Source of the DNA: Bifidobacterium [indicum] DSM 20214 = LMG 11587 | GTDB lineage: Bacteria > Actinomycetota > Actinomycetes > Actinomycetales > Bifidobacteriaceae | Assembly (NCBI RefSeq): GCF_000706765.1 | Contig: NZ_CP006018.1 | Span: forward strand, 868,001 to 932,000 | Length of the DNA: 64,000 nucleotides | Direction of reading: 5' to 3' | Part shown: piece by piece, positions 28,794-36,863 of the stretch | Layout: the number at the start of each line of letters is the position of its first letter | Position numbering within the stretch: the stretch's first letter is position 1 | Program-made: the position numbers and the translations under genes | Notes under the pieces: generated by a model | What the model was told of the DNA's origin: nothing | What the model saw: the letters and a program-made list of their open reading frames with translations, nothing else | Databases searched by the model: none

Positions 28794-29045
28794 TCATTCC
28801 TCCGGGTTTGCTTGGTCCTGCCCGTTCTCATCGACGGTCCCGCTGGCCGCCTTCCGGCCCTCCTTCCAGGCACAGGTTCCACAGTATGCCGTCACCACCG
28901 TCAGGCAGAGCGAGAACACAATGGTGGACCAGCTCAGCAGACTTCCGTCCCGCGATGCCTCCGCCAGCGACTGGATCAGCCAAAGGGCGCAGGCCACGGC
29001 AGTAAGCCCGTACATCCTTGAGCGGGCCTTGTCATTGATCTTCAT
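28794..29045 (-). CDS. Small two-helix membrane protein, unknown function
   Basis: The 83 residues start at the ATG at 29045, supported by GAGGAG 9 nt upstream. Two hydrophobic segments (YGLTAVACALWLIQSLA and WSTIVFSLCLTVVTAYCGTCAW) are followed by a polar, acidic tail (TVDENGQDQANPEE). A basic N-terminus (MKINDKARSR) suggests the N-terminus is inside. I do not recognise a family. It stands between the sugar ABC locus and glnE on the same strand, with a hairpin before it, so it probably has its own transcript or rides with the permease gene. Confidence 0.6.
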   Translation of the reverse strand: MKINDKARSRMYGLTAVACALWLIQSLAEASRDGSLLSWSTIVFSLCLTVVTAYCGTCAWKEGRKAASGTVDENGQDQANPEE

Positions 29046-29087
29046 ATGAAACTCCTCTGTGGATACCAAGATGGGAACCTATGGGCC

Positions 29088-29126
29088 GGCCCCGGGCACC
29101 CGTCTTTGCAAACGGGACCCGGGGCC
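29088..29126. terminator. GC-rich hairpin after the sugar permease gene
   Basis: GGCCCCGGG (29088-29096) pairs with CCCGGGGCC (29118-29126), with an inner CCCGT/ACGGG pair. It begins 26 bp after the permease stop on the minus strand. It lacks a clear U-run, so it may terminate weakly or protect the 3' end. Confidence 0.6.
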
Positions 29127-29151
29127 AGTACATGGAGGCCCTTGGCGCCGG

Positions 29152-30387
29152 TCAGCTCTTGCGACGCTTGGACATGACGTCGATGGCGACGGCCAGAAGC
29201 AGCACCAGACCCTTGATGGTCTTGACGATTGCCGTATCAACACCCATGATCGACAGGCCCTGGTTGATGACACCCATCACGAAAGCACCCACCACGGCGC
29301 CGGGGATGGTGCCGATACCACCGGTAACGGCCGTTCCACCGATGAAGCAGGAGGCAATGGCGTCCATCTCGAACTCCATACCTGCCTGGGCAGTTGCAGA
29401 TGCCAGACGGGAGAGCATGCAGATAGCGGCTACAGCAGACAGGAAGCCCATGTGGACAAAGAGGGTGAAGTCAACCCGCTTGGCGTTGATGCCCGAAAGC
29501 ACAGCGGCCTTTCGGTTGCCACCCACTGCATAGACATGACGACCGAAGACCGTCCTGGTCAGGATGAAGTTGTAGATCAGGACCAGGACAGCAACGATGA
29601 CCAGCATGATGGGTGTCCCTCCCTGGGTCTCGTTTCCGGAAGAGGCCAGGAGGTAGGTCACGAAAACGATGACGACGGAGGCAACCAGGATCTTGCCGAT
29701 CATCAGCCCCTTCGACTCGGGAACCAGGCCCACAGCCAGGGTCTTGCGGCGCTTGGATATCTGCGACCAGGAATAGGCGAGGATGCAGAGCAGACCGAGA
29801 ACGATGGTAAGACCGTCGAAAGGCCCCCACCATCCCAGGATATTGGGGAGGTAGTCGCGGGCGATTCCCCTGAACTCTAGGGAGGTGATGGGAACGGACT
29901 CACCGACGATGACCGTGGCCAGACCGCGGAAGATCAACATGCCGGCCAGGGTGGTGATGAATCCGGGGATGCCGACCACGGCAACCCAGAAGCCCTGCCA
30001 AACCCCGATAAGCAGACCGACCACCAGGGAGAGGAGGATGGCCAGCATCCAGTTGACTCCCATGTGCTCCATGAGAATGGCGCATACACCGCCTATGAAG
30101 GCCACCAATGAACCCACAGAGAGGTCGATGTGGGTGGCGATGATGACCATCACCATGCCGATGGCCAGGATGATCACATAGGCGTTCTGCTGAATCAGCG
30201 AAACGAAGCTGTTGGGTTTGAGAAGGACCCCCTTGGTCAGGATTTCGAATACGACCACGATGACGACAAGGGCGCCGACTATTCCATACTGGCGGGCGTT
30301 GCTGGCCAGGGAGGCCAGCATCCCCTCGCCCGGTGCATTCTCTTCGATCTGGTTTGAGGTCCTGTTCTGAGTGGTTGGCGAGCTCAT
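29152..30387 (-). CDS. mmsB: Monosaccharide ABC importer, permease (MmsB/GguB type)
   Basis: Membrane part of a sugar importer related to Agrobacterium ChvE-GguAB and XylFGH. The 411 residues hold about ten hydrophobic segments and the family sequences THIDLSVGSLVAFIGGV, VGIPGFITTLAGMLIFRG, GRHVYAVGGNRKAAVLSGIN and GTAVTGGIGTIPGAVVGAFVMGVINQGLSIMG. The insertion of two segments in the middle is normal for the 400-residue MmsB/XylH subgroup, which works as a homodimer, so one permease gene suffices. It overlaps the ATPase gene by 4 bp. Confidence 0.92.
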   Translation of the reverse strand: MSSPTTQNRTSNQIEENAPGEGMLASLASNARQYGIVGALVVIVVVFEILTKGVLLKPNSFVSLIQQNAYVIILAIGMVMVIIATHIDLSVGSLVAFIGGVCAILMEHMGVNWMLAILLSLVVGLLIGVWQGFWVAVVGIPGFITTLAGMLIFRGLATVIVGESVPITSLEFRGIARDYLPNILGWWGPFDGLTIVLGLLCILAYSWSQISKRRKTLAVGLVPESKGLMIGKILVASVVIVFVTYLLASSGNETQGGTPIMLVIVAVLVLIYNFILTRTVFGRHVYAVGGNRKAAVLSGINAKRVDFTLFVHMGFLSAVAAICMLSRLASATAQAGMEFEMDAIASCFIGGTAVTGGIGTIPGAVVGAFVMGVINQGLSIMGVDTAIVKTIKGLVLLLAVAIDVMSKRRKS

Positions 30388-31940
30388 CGCGTCACTGCTC
30401 CCTTCTTATCCTGTGTCATGCCCTTCATCAGATACTCCTGAGAGAAGTCACAACGGTCTACGTTGTCGGTTATCACTCCCTGGCTGACCGTGTATATCCG
30501 GTCGCAGATGCCGATGAGCTCGGGGAGCTCGGAGGAGATGACGATGACGGCCTTTCCCTGGTCGACCAGTTTGTCGATGATTTCGTAGATTTCGTACTTG
30601 GCACCGACATCGATGCCTCGTGTGGGTTCGTCCAGGATGAGCACATCGGGGTCGGATATGACCCACTTGGCCAGCATGACCTTCTGCTGATTGCCGCCGG
30701 ACAGGGTTGATACCGGAACATCGATGTTGCTGCATTTGATGTTGAAGTCCCTGCGGTACTCCTCCACCTCGCCGCGTTCGACGTTCTCGTTCATAACGCC
30801 GTACCGGCTCAGCTTCTTCAGGGATGCCATGGAGGCGTTCTCCCTGATGTTCTGCAGAAGGTTGAGTCCATAGACCTTCCGGTCTTCGGTGGCATAGGCC
30901 AGGCCTGAATCGATGGCGGCCTGGACGCTGTGCAGATGGACCTCCTGACCGTGCATTTCGATGGTTCCGCTGATGTGACTGCCGTAGGAGCGACCGAAGA
31001 TGCTTCGCGCCATCTCTGTCCTGCCGGCTCCCATGAGTCCGGCCAAGCCGACGATCTCGCCCTTATGGACCACCAGATTGGCGTGGTCCACGATGACCCT
31101 GGAGGGATCCAAGGGGTGGTGGACTGTCCAATCCTTGATTCTGAAGACCTCATCCCCGATCCTGGGCTCATGGTCCGGATACAGATTGGTCAGTTCCCTT
31201 CCCACCATCTTCTGAATCAGCAGGTCCTGATCCAACGGGTTCTCAGGAGTAATCTCCATGGAACCGACTGTTGACCCGTCGCGGATGATGGTGACCCCGT
31301 CAGCTATCTGCGCAACCTCCCCCAGTTTGTGGGTTATGAGGATGCTGGTGACCCCCTGGTCATCCCTCAGTTGCCTGACCAGGTTGAGCAGGTGGTCCGA
31401 ATCCTCGTCGTTGAGCGCGGCTGTTGGCTCGTCCAGAATCAACAGCCGGACGTTCTTCGACAGGGCCTTGGCTATCTCGACCAGCTGCTGCTTGCCGACA
31501 CCAAGATCCATGATTCTGGTGTCAGGATTCTCGTCCAGCCCCACCTTGGCAAGGAGCCTGGCCGCCTTAGCCCGGGTCTGGTTCCAGTCCATCACTCCGC
31601 TTTTCGCCTGCTCGTTGCCCATGAAGATGTTCTCGGCAATCGAAAGGAAGGGACTCAGTGCCAACTCCTGGTGGATGATGACGATACCGTCGGCCTCGGA
31701 GTCATTGATGGTGCGGTACCTGCACCCCTTTCCGTCGAACTCGATCCCCCCCTTGTAGCTTCCATAGGGATACACACCCGAAAGCACATTCATCAGTGTG
31801 GACTTGCCGGCTCCGTTTTCACCACATATGGCATGAATCTCGCCCTTGCGCACCTCCATGGTGACATCCGACAAGGCCGTGACCGGACCGAACGTCTTGG
31901 TGATGTTCTTCATTCGTAAGATGATGTCCTGTTGGGACAT
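30384..31940 (-). CDS. mmsA: Monosaccharide ABC importer, tandem ATPase (MmsA/GguA type)
   Basis: Energises the importer from the cytoplasmic side. Two cassettes in one 518-residue chain: the N-terminal one is complete (GENGAGKST, LGVGKQQLVEIAKAL, LLILDEPTAAL), and the C-terminal one has the degenerate Walker A GLMGAGRTEMARSIFG with intact LSGGNQQKVMLAKW and LILDEPTRGIDVG, as always in the RbsA/XylG/MmsA family. AGGAGG precedes the ATG. It sits between the binding protein (74 bp upstream, with an intercistronic hairpin) and the permease (4-bp overlap). Confidence 0.93.
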   Translation of the reverse strand: MSQQDIILRMKNITKTFGPVTALSDVTMEVRKGEIHAICGENGAGKSTLMNVLSGVYPYGSYKGGIEFDGKGCRYRTINDSEADGIVIIHQELALSPFLSIAENIFMGNEQAKSGVMDWNQTRAKAARLLAKVGLDENPDTRIMDLGVGKQQLVEIAKALSKNVRLLILDEPTAALNDEDSDHLLNLVRQLRDDQGVTSILITHKLGEVAQIADGVTIIRDGSTVGSMEITPENPLDQDLLIQKMVGRELTNLYPDHEPRIGDEVFRIKDWTVHHPLDPSRVIVDHANLVVHKGEIVGLAGLMGAGRTEMARSIFGRSYGSHISGTIEMHGQEVHLHSVQAAIDSGLAYATEDRKVYGLNLLQNIRENASMASLKKLSRYGVMNENVERGEVEEYRRDFNIKCSNIDVPVSTLSGGNQQKVMLAKWVISDPDVLILDEPTRGIDVGAKYEIYEIIDKLVDQGKAVIVISSELPELIGICDRIYTVSQGVITDNVDRCDFSQEYLMKGMTQDKKGAVTR

Positions 31941-31964
31941 GACTGCTACCTCCTGTCCGTACCG

Positions 31965-31990
31965 GGGTCCTTCCCAGCAGGGAAGGACCC
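31965..31990 (-). ncRNA. Intercistronic hairpin between the binding-protein and ATPase genes
   Basis: GGGTCCTTCCC (31965-31975) and its exact inverse (31980-31990) form an 11-bp stem with the tetraloop AGCA (TGCT on the transcribed strand). There is no U-run. Such stems after the first gene of importer operons commonly protect the binding-protein mRNA or reduce read-through into the ATPase and permease genes; that role is inferred here. Confidence 0.55.
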
Positions 31991-32014
31991 ACGATGACGG
32001 ACCTACCGGTGAAA

Positions 32015-33169
32015 CTACTTGGTCAGCTGATCGAATCTGTCCTGGGTCAGGTAATTGGCCTTGACCAGATCCGTCAGGTTCTCCTTGGTGATTCCCTTGG
32101 GATCAAGCAGCTTGGAAGGCACCTCGATGGTGTTGTTGTTGAACTTGCCGTTCAGCCCCGAGACCTTCTTGCCCTCGGCAAGCTCGATGATCATGTCGTA
32201 CACGGCATCGGCCAGTTTGTTGACGTCCTTGAAGACCGTCTGACCCTGGAGACCCTTGGAGATGTTCGCGACCGAAATCTCCATCGCATCCTGTCCGGTG
32301 ATCTTGGGCCAGTTCGGAGAATTGGGCTGCATGTCTGGACGCTTGGACTGGATGGCGTTGATTACGCCCTGGCTGATGCCGTCGTAGGGGCTGAGCACCG
32401 CATCCAGCTTCTCGCCATGGGCATATGTGGAGTCCAGGATGGATTCCATATCCTTCTGCGCCTGTTCCGTCTTCCAGGACTGGACCGAGATCTTCTGCCA
32501 ATCGGACAGCTTGAAGTCCTTGTTCACGCCGCCACCATGCTGGGAGGGACTGACCAGAACGCCCGACTTGAAGTAAGGCTGGAGGAGATCCCAGGCACCC
32601 TTGAAGAAGTACTTGGCATTGTTGTCATCAGGCGATCCGGTAAAGAGCTCAACGTTGAAGGGACCCTTGGCTCCGGACTCCAGACCCAGTTGGTCGATCA
32701 GCCATTGCGCTTCCAGTACGCCTGTGCGCTCCAGCTGGAAGGTGGCATAGTAGTCCACCGCCTTGGTGTTCATGATCAGCCGGTCATAGGCGATGACCTT
32801 GGCACCCGCATCCTTGGCCTTCTCGACAGCCGGCCCCACTGCGGTTCCGTCCTTTGAGGCCACCACCACTATCTTGGCACCCTTGTTGACCATGTTCTCG
32901 ATATCGGCATTCTGCTGGGCCGGCTTGTCGTCCGCAAAGGAGAGCACGACCTTGTACCCGGCCTTCTCCAGCTTTGATTTCAGGTTGTTGCCATCCTTGT
33001 TCCATCGCTCCTCGGACTTGGTGGGCATCGAAACGCCGATCGTCGCTCCCTTCCCCACGGCTTCGGAACCGCTGCCATTATCCCCCGAGCGGGAACCGCC
33101 ACAGGCACCCAGGCCAGCCAGCATGGCCAGACCGACCGCTGCCGCCAGAGTACGTTTCATCATTTTCAT
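32015..33169 (-). CDS. chvE: Sugar-binding lipoprotein of the monosaccharide importer (ChvE-like)
   Basis: Captures sugar outside the membrane. The ATG at 33169 has AAGGAG upstream and opens a lipoprotein signal peptide (MKMMKRTLAAAVGLAMLAGLGAC) with the lipobox LGAC at residues 20-23. The mature part is a periplasmic-binding-protein fold with ATIGVSMPTKSEERW, YDRLIMNTKAVDYY, FTGSPDDNNAKYFF and PKITGQDAM, which match ChvE-type proteins for arabinose, galactose, xylose and related sugars. The 384-residue length fits. Which sugar it binds cannot be read from sequence. Confidence 0.92.
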   Translation of the reverse strand: MKMMKRTLAAAVGLAMLAGLGACGGSRSGDNGSGSEAVGKGATIGVSMPTKSEERWNKDGNNLKSKLEKAGYKVVLSFADDKPAQQNADIENMVNKGAKIVVVASKDGTAVGPAVEKAKDAGAKVIAYDRLIMNTKAVDYYATFQLERTGVLEAQWLIDQLGLESGAKGPFNVELFTGSPDDNNAKYFFKGAWDLLQPYFKSGVLVSPSQHGGGVNKDFKLSDWQKISVQSWKTEQAQKDMESILDSTYAHGEKLDAVLSPYDGISQGVINAIQSKRPDMQPNSPNWPKITGQDAMEISVANISKGLQGQTVFKDVNKLADAVYDMIIELAEGKKVSGLNGKFNNNTIEVPSKLLDPKGITKENLTDLVKANYLTQDRFDQLTK

Positions 33170-33241
33170 GGAGACTCCTTCTTCTTTGAATGCGCTGTGG
33201 GCCGCTGTGCCCACCAGCCTCGATGATGAGGTTCAGGAGTC

Positions 33242-33281
33242 AGCATACATCCTTGTGTTCAAAACATCAATTCAAGAATTG
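33242..33281 (-). promoter_or_regulatory. Promoter and palindromic operator of the sugar importer operon
   Basis: On the minus strand TTGATG (33270-33265) and TATGCT (33247-33242) are exactly 17 bp apart, 73 bp before the binding-protein ATG. The palindrome CAATTC-AA-GAATTG (33268-33281) overlaps the -35. It lies between the importer and the divergent ROK regulator, which makes it the best operator candidate. Binding is inferred. Confidence 0.5.
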
Positions 33282-33427
33282 CTATAAATCTGTTTTGCAT
33301 TATCTATATGAACTTAAAGTATCGTCTCGGCTCTTACATCGCTCATAGGAGTGCTCCGTTTGCGCCGGACGGTGTGGATTGCCAAGCATGTGCCGAGGAC
33401 TGGGGGTCTTGGCTACACTTGAGCTTT

Positions 33428-34621
33428 ATGGCACATCGATTGTTCGGCTCCCAGACCTCCTTGCGTGAGGCCAATCGCGCCCTGCTTCTGGACACCATTC
33501 GGAGATTCGGTGCCATGACCCAGATTGAACTCGCCGAGAACACAGGACTCTCGACGGCCACCATTTCGAACCTGGTTCGGCAAATGGGTGAGCAGCACCT
33601 TCTAGAGACCTCTTCAACGACCCGAAACGGCCGTAGGGCAACCCTGGTCATGCTGGCGCGGCAGAAGGGACTCGGTGTCGGGCTCTATATCGGGCGTCAC
33701 GAGATGCGCCTGGAACTGGTCGATGCGTCGCACACCATCCTGGCCGAGCACAATCTCGCCCTTCCCCACAATCACAAGCCCGACACGACGCTGGAGCGGG
33801 CCATGATCCTGATCAAGGAAACGCTGACTTCCATCGGTGCCGGCATGGATGAGCTGGTGGGGCTGGATATAGCCTTGGGAGCACCAGTGGACTGCCGCAC
33901 ACATCAGCTTGCCATTCCGGGCATCCTCAAGGGATGGGACAACCAGGATCTCATAGGCACCTTCCGTGAGGCGTTCAACGTGCCCGTCAGCGTTGACAAC
34001 GATGCCAACTACGCGGCCTTGGCAGAACTACGAATGGGAATTGCAGCGGGAAAACGCCATTTCGTCTATGTCCACGCCAATGATGGAGTCGGTGCAGGAA
34101 TCATCATCAACGGTGAACCTTGGCGCGGCACCACGGGGCTGGCTGGTGAAATCGGCCATGTTCAGGTCGATCCGCTCGGCGACATCTGCATCTGCGGCAA
34201 CAGGGGATGCCTGAACACCGTGGTTGACGAGAGCAGGTTGGTTTCCCTCCTGAGCGTGACCCACGGCACCATGACCCTGGAAGACCTGGTGTCCAGCGTC
34301 AACCAGGGGGACCCGGGCTGTCGGCGTATCGTTGCCGATGCCGCCATCCGCATAGGCAACGTGGTCGCCGACCTGTGCAACGCAGTGGATCCCCAAGTTG
34401 TCGTGCTTGGCGGCATACTCGGAACCACCGGCTCGGTCTTCCTGGACCCACTGCAGGAGACCTTGCAACGCATGCTCTTCCCCGATGCCATGGTGCCTAT
34501 GGAAGTCCTGCCTGCCCGATACCCGATTACCGGCCCTGCGCTGGGTGCGGCTATGATGGCAGTCGACAAGGTCAACGAACACATCGCTGTGTCCTCGCAA
34601 TCCGCAGGTCAAACGTCATAG
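33428..34621 (+). CDS. ROK-family transcriptional repressor (NagC/XylR type)
   Basis: Sugar-responsive repressor candidate for the divergent importer operon. N-terminal MarR-like winged helix (FGAMTQIELAENTGLSTATISNLVRQM, residues about 27-53) joined to a ROK sugar-kinase fold with VDNDANYAALAE, NDGVGAGIIINGEPWRG, EIGHVQVDP and the zinc motif CICGNRGC. The ATP-binding DxGGT motif is replaced (VGLYIGRHEMRLELV), so it is a regulator rather than a kinase. I use the ATG at 33428 (397 residues), since the 40 residues upstream do not resemble the family. The SD is weak. Confidence 0.9.
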   Translation: MAHRLFGSQTSLREANRALLLDTIRRFGAMTQIELAENTGLSTATISNLVRQMGEQHLLETSSTTRNGRRATLVMLARQKGLGVGLYIGRHEMRLELVDASHTILAEHNLALPHNHKPDTTLERAMILIKETLTSIGAGMDELVGLDIALGAPVDCRTHQLAIPGILKGWDNQDLIGTFREAFNVPVSVDNDANYAALAELRMGIAAGKRHFVYVHANDGVGAGIIINGEPWRGTTGLAGEIGHVQVDPLGDICICGNRGCLNTVVDESRLVSLLSVTHGTMTLEDLVSSVNQGDPGCRRIVADAAIRIGNVVADLCNAVDPQVVVLGGILGTTGSVFLDPLQETLQRMLFPDAMVPMEVLPARYPITGPALGAAMMAVDKVNEHIAVSSQSAGQTS

Positions 34622-34635
34622 AGGAGGTGACCGAT

Positions 34636-35475
34636 TTGAGTGACGTCACGCCATTGATGGAGATGAGTGACATCTCAGTCAAATTCGGATTCGTTCATGC
34701 TCTTAAACAGGTGAGTCTCAGTGTGCGGCATCGCGAGGTGCTGGCCGTCGTAGGCGATAATGGTGCAGGCAAGTCGACCCTGATCAAGATCATGTCGGGA
34801 TTGCTCCACCCAGATTCAGGCACCATGAAATGGCAGGGCGAAGCGGTTACCTTGCCCTCCATCCGGGCGGCCGCACAGCTGGGCGTGGCTGCGGTCTTCC
34901 AGGGACAGAGTTTCTGCGACAACCTTGATGTGTCAGCCAATCTCTTCCTGGGCAAGGAGCTGCGCGACAATCACCTTCGCAGGGACGACGAGACCATGCA
35001 GGAGAGGACGCGCCAGGTCCTCCAATCCCTCTCGTCCGCCATTCGGGTGGGTCAGCCCATGGCTTCGCTTTCCATGGGGCAGAAGCAGACCGTTTCCATC
35101 GCCAGGACCCTGCTGGACAACCCGCAGTTGATACTGCTTGACGAGCCCACCTCCGCGCTCTCGGTCATGCAGACCGCCGAGGTCCTCAACTACATCAAAC
35201 GAATGAGGGCCGAGGGGCAGAGCATCGTCATGGTCTGCCACGACCTGCCAGATGTCTTCGCCGTGGCCGACAGAATCGCCGTCATGCGCCAGGGGCGTCT
35301 CGTCGGCGTACTCGAAACCGCAAAAACGTCATATGAGACGGTTGTCGCACTGATATCCGGCATCGACCCGGAAACCGTCATGAATGAAACCGAGAGAATC
35401 GATGCCTTGACCGACGCACAGGCCCGTGCCCACGCCCTCAGGGGTACACGGGCGATATGCCTGGACCAGATCTGA
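34636..35475 (+). CDS. Single-domain sugar-type ABC ATPase without its own permease
   Basis: A lone cassette of 279 residues similar to single-domain sugar ATPases such as FrcA. All motifs are intact: GDNGAGKSTLIK, Q-loop VFQGQSF, signature SLSMGQKQ, Walker B LILLDEPTSAL, switch His in VMVCHDLPDVF. The start is a TTG at 34636 because GAGGAGG stands 8 nt upstream, directly after the ROK stop codon (34621). No permease or binding protein follows; the next gene is a small membrane protein. It may energise the divergent permease or one elsewhere, or be a remnant of a second importer. Confidence 0.8.
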   Translation: MSDVTPLMEMSDISVKFGFVHALKQVSLSVRHREVLAVVGDNGAGKSTLIKIMSGLLHPDSGTMKWQGEAVTLPSIRAAAQLGVAAVFQGQSFCDNLDVSANLFLGKELRDNHLRRDDETMQERTRQVLQSLSSAIRVGQPMASLSMGQKQTVSIARTLLDNPQLILLDEPTSALSVMQTAEVLNYIKRMRAEGQSIVMVCHDLPDVFAVADRIAVMRQGRLVGVLETAKTSYETVVALISGIDPETVMNETERIDALTDAQARAHALRGTRAICLDQI

Positions 35476-35487
35476 AAGGTGGCAAAA

Positions 35488-35877
35488 TTGCCGTCAACAG
35501 ACTATGTCATCATCATCGGGGCCGGAATCCTGGCTCTTCTGGATGGATTTTTCCTCGGTCTTATGCCCATGAACAGCGAACGCTTGACCCCCAGTCAGCG
35601 CACCTGGTCCCAGGTGGCATCGTTGATTGGCATCGGCCTGGTAGTGGTGCTCATCCTCATCGGGCAGGATACTGCCTCCTGGGCGGCCATCGCAGCCATG
35701 ATAGCCGGAATCATCATTGGCATCGTTCCACCAGTCAAGACGGTTATGCAGACCAGGTTCACCTGGTTGCAACCTGAGGTGGAATCCGACCGGGCGGCAG
35801 CCGGCAAGAAGCAATCCCATGGGAAGCAAACCGGAGACAAGTCCTCCCCTGCCGGGAAATCAAAAAAGAAAAGCTGA
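35488..35877 (+). CDS. Small membrane protein with basic C-terminal tail, unknown function
   Basis: About 129 residues with three hydrophobic segments (VIIIGAGILALLDGFFLGL, SLIGIGLVVVLILIG and ASWAAIAAMIAGIIIGIV) and a lysine/serine-rich tail (KKQSHGKQTGDKSSPAGKSKKKS region). The TTG at 35488 has AGGTGG 5 nt upstream; a GTG at 35479 in the same frame has no SD. It starts 12 bp after the orphan ATPase and is probably in its operon. It is too small and too unlike transporters to be the missing permease. I do not recognise a family. Confidence 0.6.
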   Translation: MPSTDYVIIIGAGILALLDGFFLGLMPMNSERLTPSQRTWSQVASLIGIGLVVVLILIGQDTASWAAIAAMIAGIIIGIVPPVKTVMQTRFTWLQPEVESDRAAAGKKQSHGKQTGDKSSPAGKSKKKS

Positions 35878-35938
35878 GCACCGTCCCGACATGGGAGGGC
35901 ATCATCGTTCAACCCGGCGATAAGGTCCTTCGCCACCG

Positions 35939-36814
35939 TCAGAGACTCAGCATCGATGACGATGCCTGGCGGACCTTGAACAGGTGACGGACATTGTGCC
36001 AGATGCGACGAGTGACACCGGCCTGGTTCATGGAATACAGGTGGATGCCGTCCACCCCTTGGGAGACCAGGTCGGCAATCTGTTGAGATGCATAGATGAT
36101 TCCCGCCTCCCGCAGACTCGTCCGGTCATCGCCCCATCTGTCCAGGATGGTATTCACCGCCGGAGGGATGCTCGCTGCACAGACCTCGCTCATATGGCGA
36201 ACCTGACTGGCATTGGTGATGGGCATGATGCCTGCCTCGATGGGCACGTCGATCCCCGTCCCCCTGGCCCTGCCCAGGAAGTCGGTGAAGTAATCGTTGT
36301 CGTAGAAGAGCTGCGATATCAAATGGGAGGCACCCGCATCGACCTTGATCTTCAGATTGTCCAAATCCGCCTGGGGTGATGCCGCCTCTGGATGGGTTTC
36401 CGGATAGCAGGCACCGAAGATGGTCATATCAGGGCGCTTGGCATGGATATAGGCCACCAGGTCGCTGGCATGATCGAAGACCCCCGCAGGGGTCCTCCCC
36501 TCCACACTGTCCCCGCGCAGAGGAAGAACCGCTGCCACACCGGCCCTGTCGAACATATCCAGGGCCTGGTCAACAATCTCCTTGTCGGCGTACTGGGCCG
36601 TAAGGTGAGCCACGGAGGGAATGCCGTACTCGGTATGAATGGTGCGGGCGATCCTTGCTGTGGCTGTACGGTCGGATTGCTTGCCCGTGCCGTAGGTTAC
36701 GGATATGAAATCAGGCATGAGCCCCTCAAGACCATCCAAGGTATCGTAGATGGTCCCCACCGGCGCATCGCGCTTCGGAGGAAACACTTCCAGCGAGAAT
36801 ATGGGCTCATGCAT
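35939..36814 (-). CDS. metF: 5,10-methylenetetrahydrofolate reductase
   Basis: FAD enzyme that supplies 5-methyl-THF for methionine synthesis. The 291 residues match MetF: FSLEVFPPKRDAPVGTIYDTLDGL at the N-terminus, FISVTYGTGKQSDRTATARIA, ALPLRGDSVEG-like VAAVLPLRGD, YPETHPEAAS and SHLISQLFYDND. It lies 49 bp downstream of metE and is read in the same direction, so the two likely form one transcript providing methyl donor and acceptor enzyme together. The SD is weak (AGGGAT), which fits read-through from metE. Confidence 0.95.
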   Translation of the reverse strand: MHEPIFSLEVFPPKRDAPVGTIYDTLDGLEGLMPDFISVTYGTGKQSDRTATARIARTIHTEYGIPSVAHLTAQYADKEIVDQALDMFDRAGVAAVLPLRGDSVEGRTPAGVFDHASDLVAYIHAKRPDMTIFGACYPETHPEAASPQADLDNLKIKVDAGASHLISQLFYDNDYFTDFLGRARGTGIDVPIEAGIMPITNASQVRHMSEVCAASIPPAVNTILDRWGDDRTSLREAGIIYASQQIADLVSQGVDGIHLYSMNQAGVTRRIWHNVRHLFKVRQASSSMLSL

Positions 36815-36863
36815 GATGAATCATCCCTGCTTCCGTCGGCGGACAGGCCACCGGCCGCCATTG

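Noticed and set aside
34375-34635. Upstream extension of the orphan ATPase frame into the ROK gene
   Set aside because: The SD GAGGAGG and TTG at 34636 give a normal ATPase N-terminus; the extension overlaps ROK coding sequence and is not ATPase-like.
35878-35938. Terminator between the small membrane gene and metF
   Set aside because: GGCGA/TCGCC (35916-35920, 35930-35934) forms a short stem without a U-run, so I could not support it.
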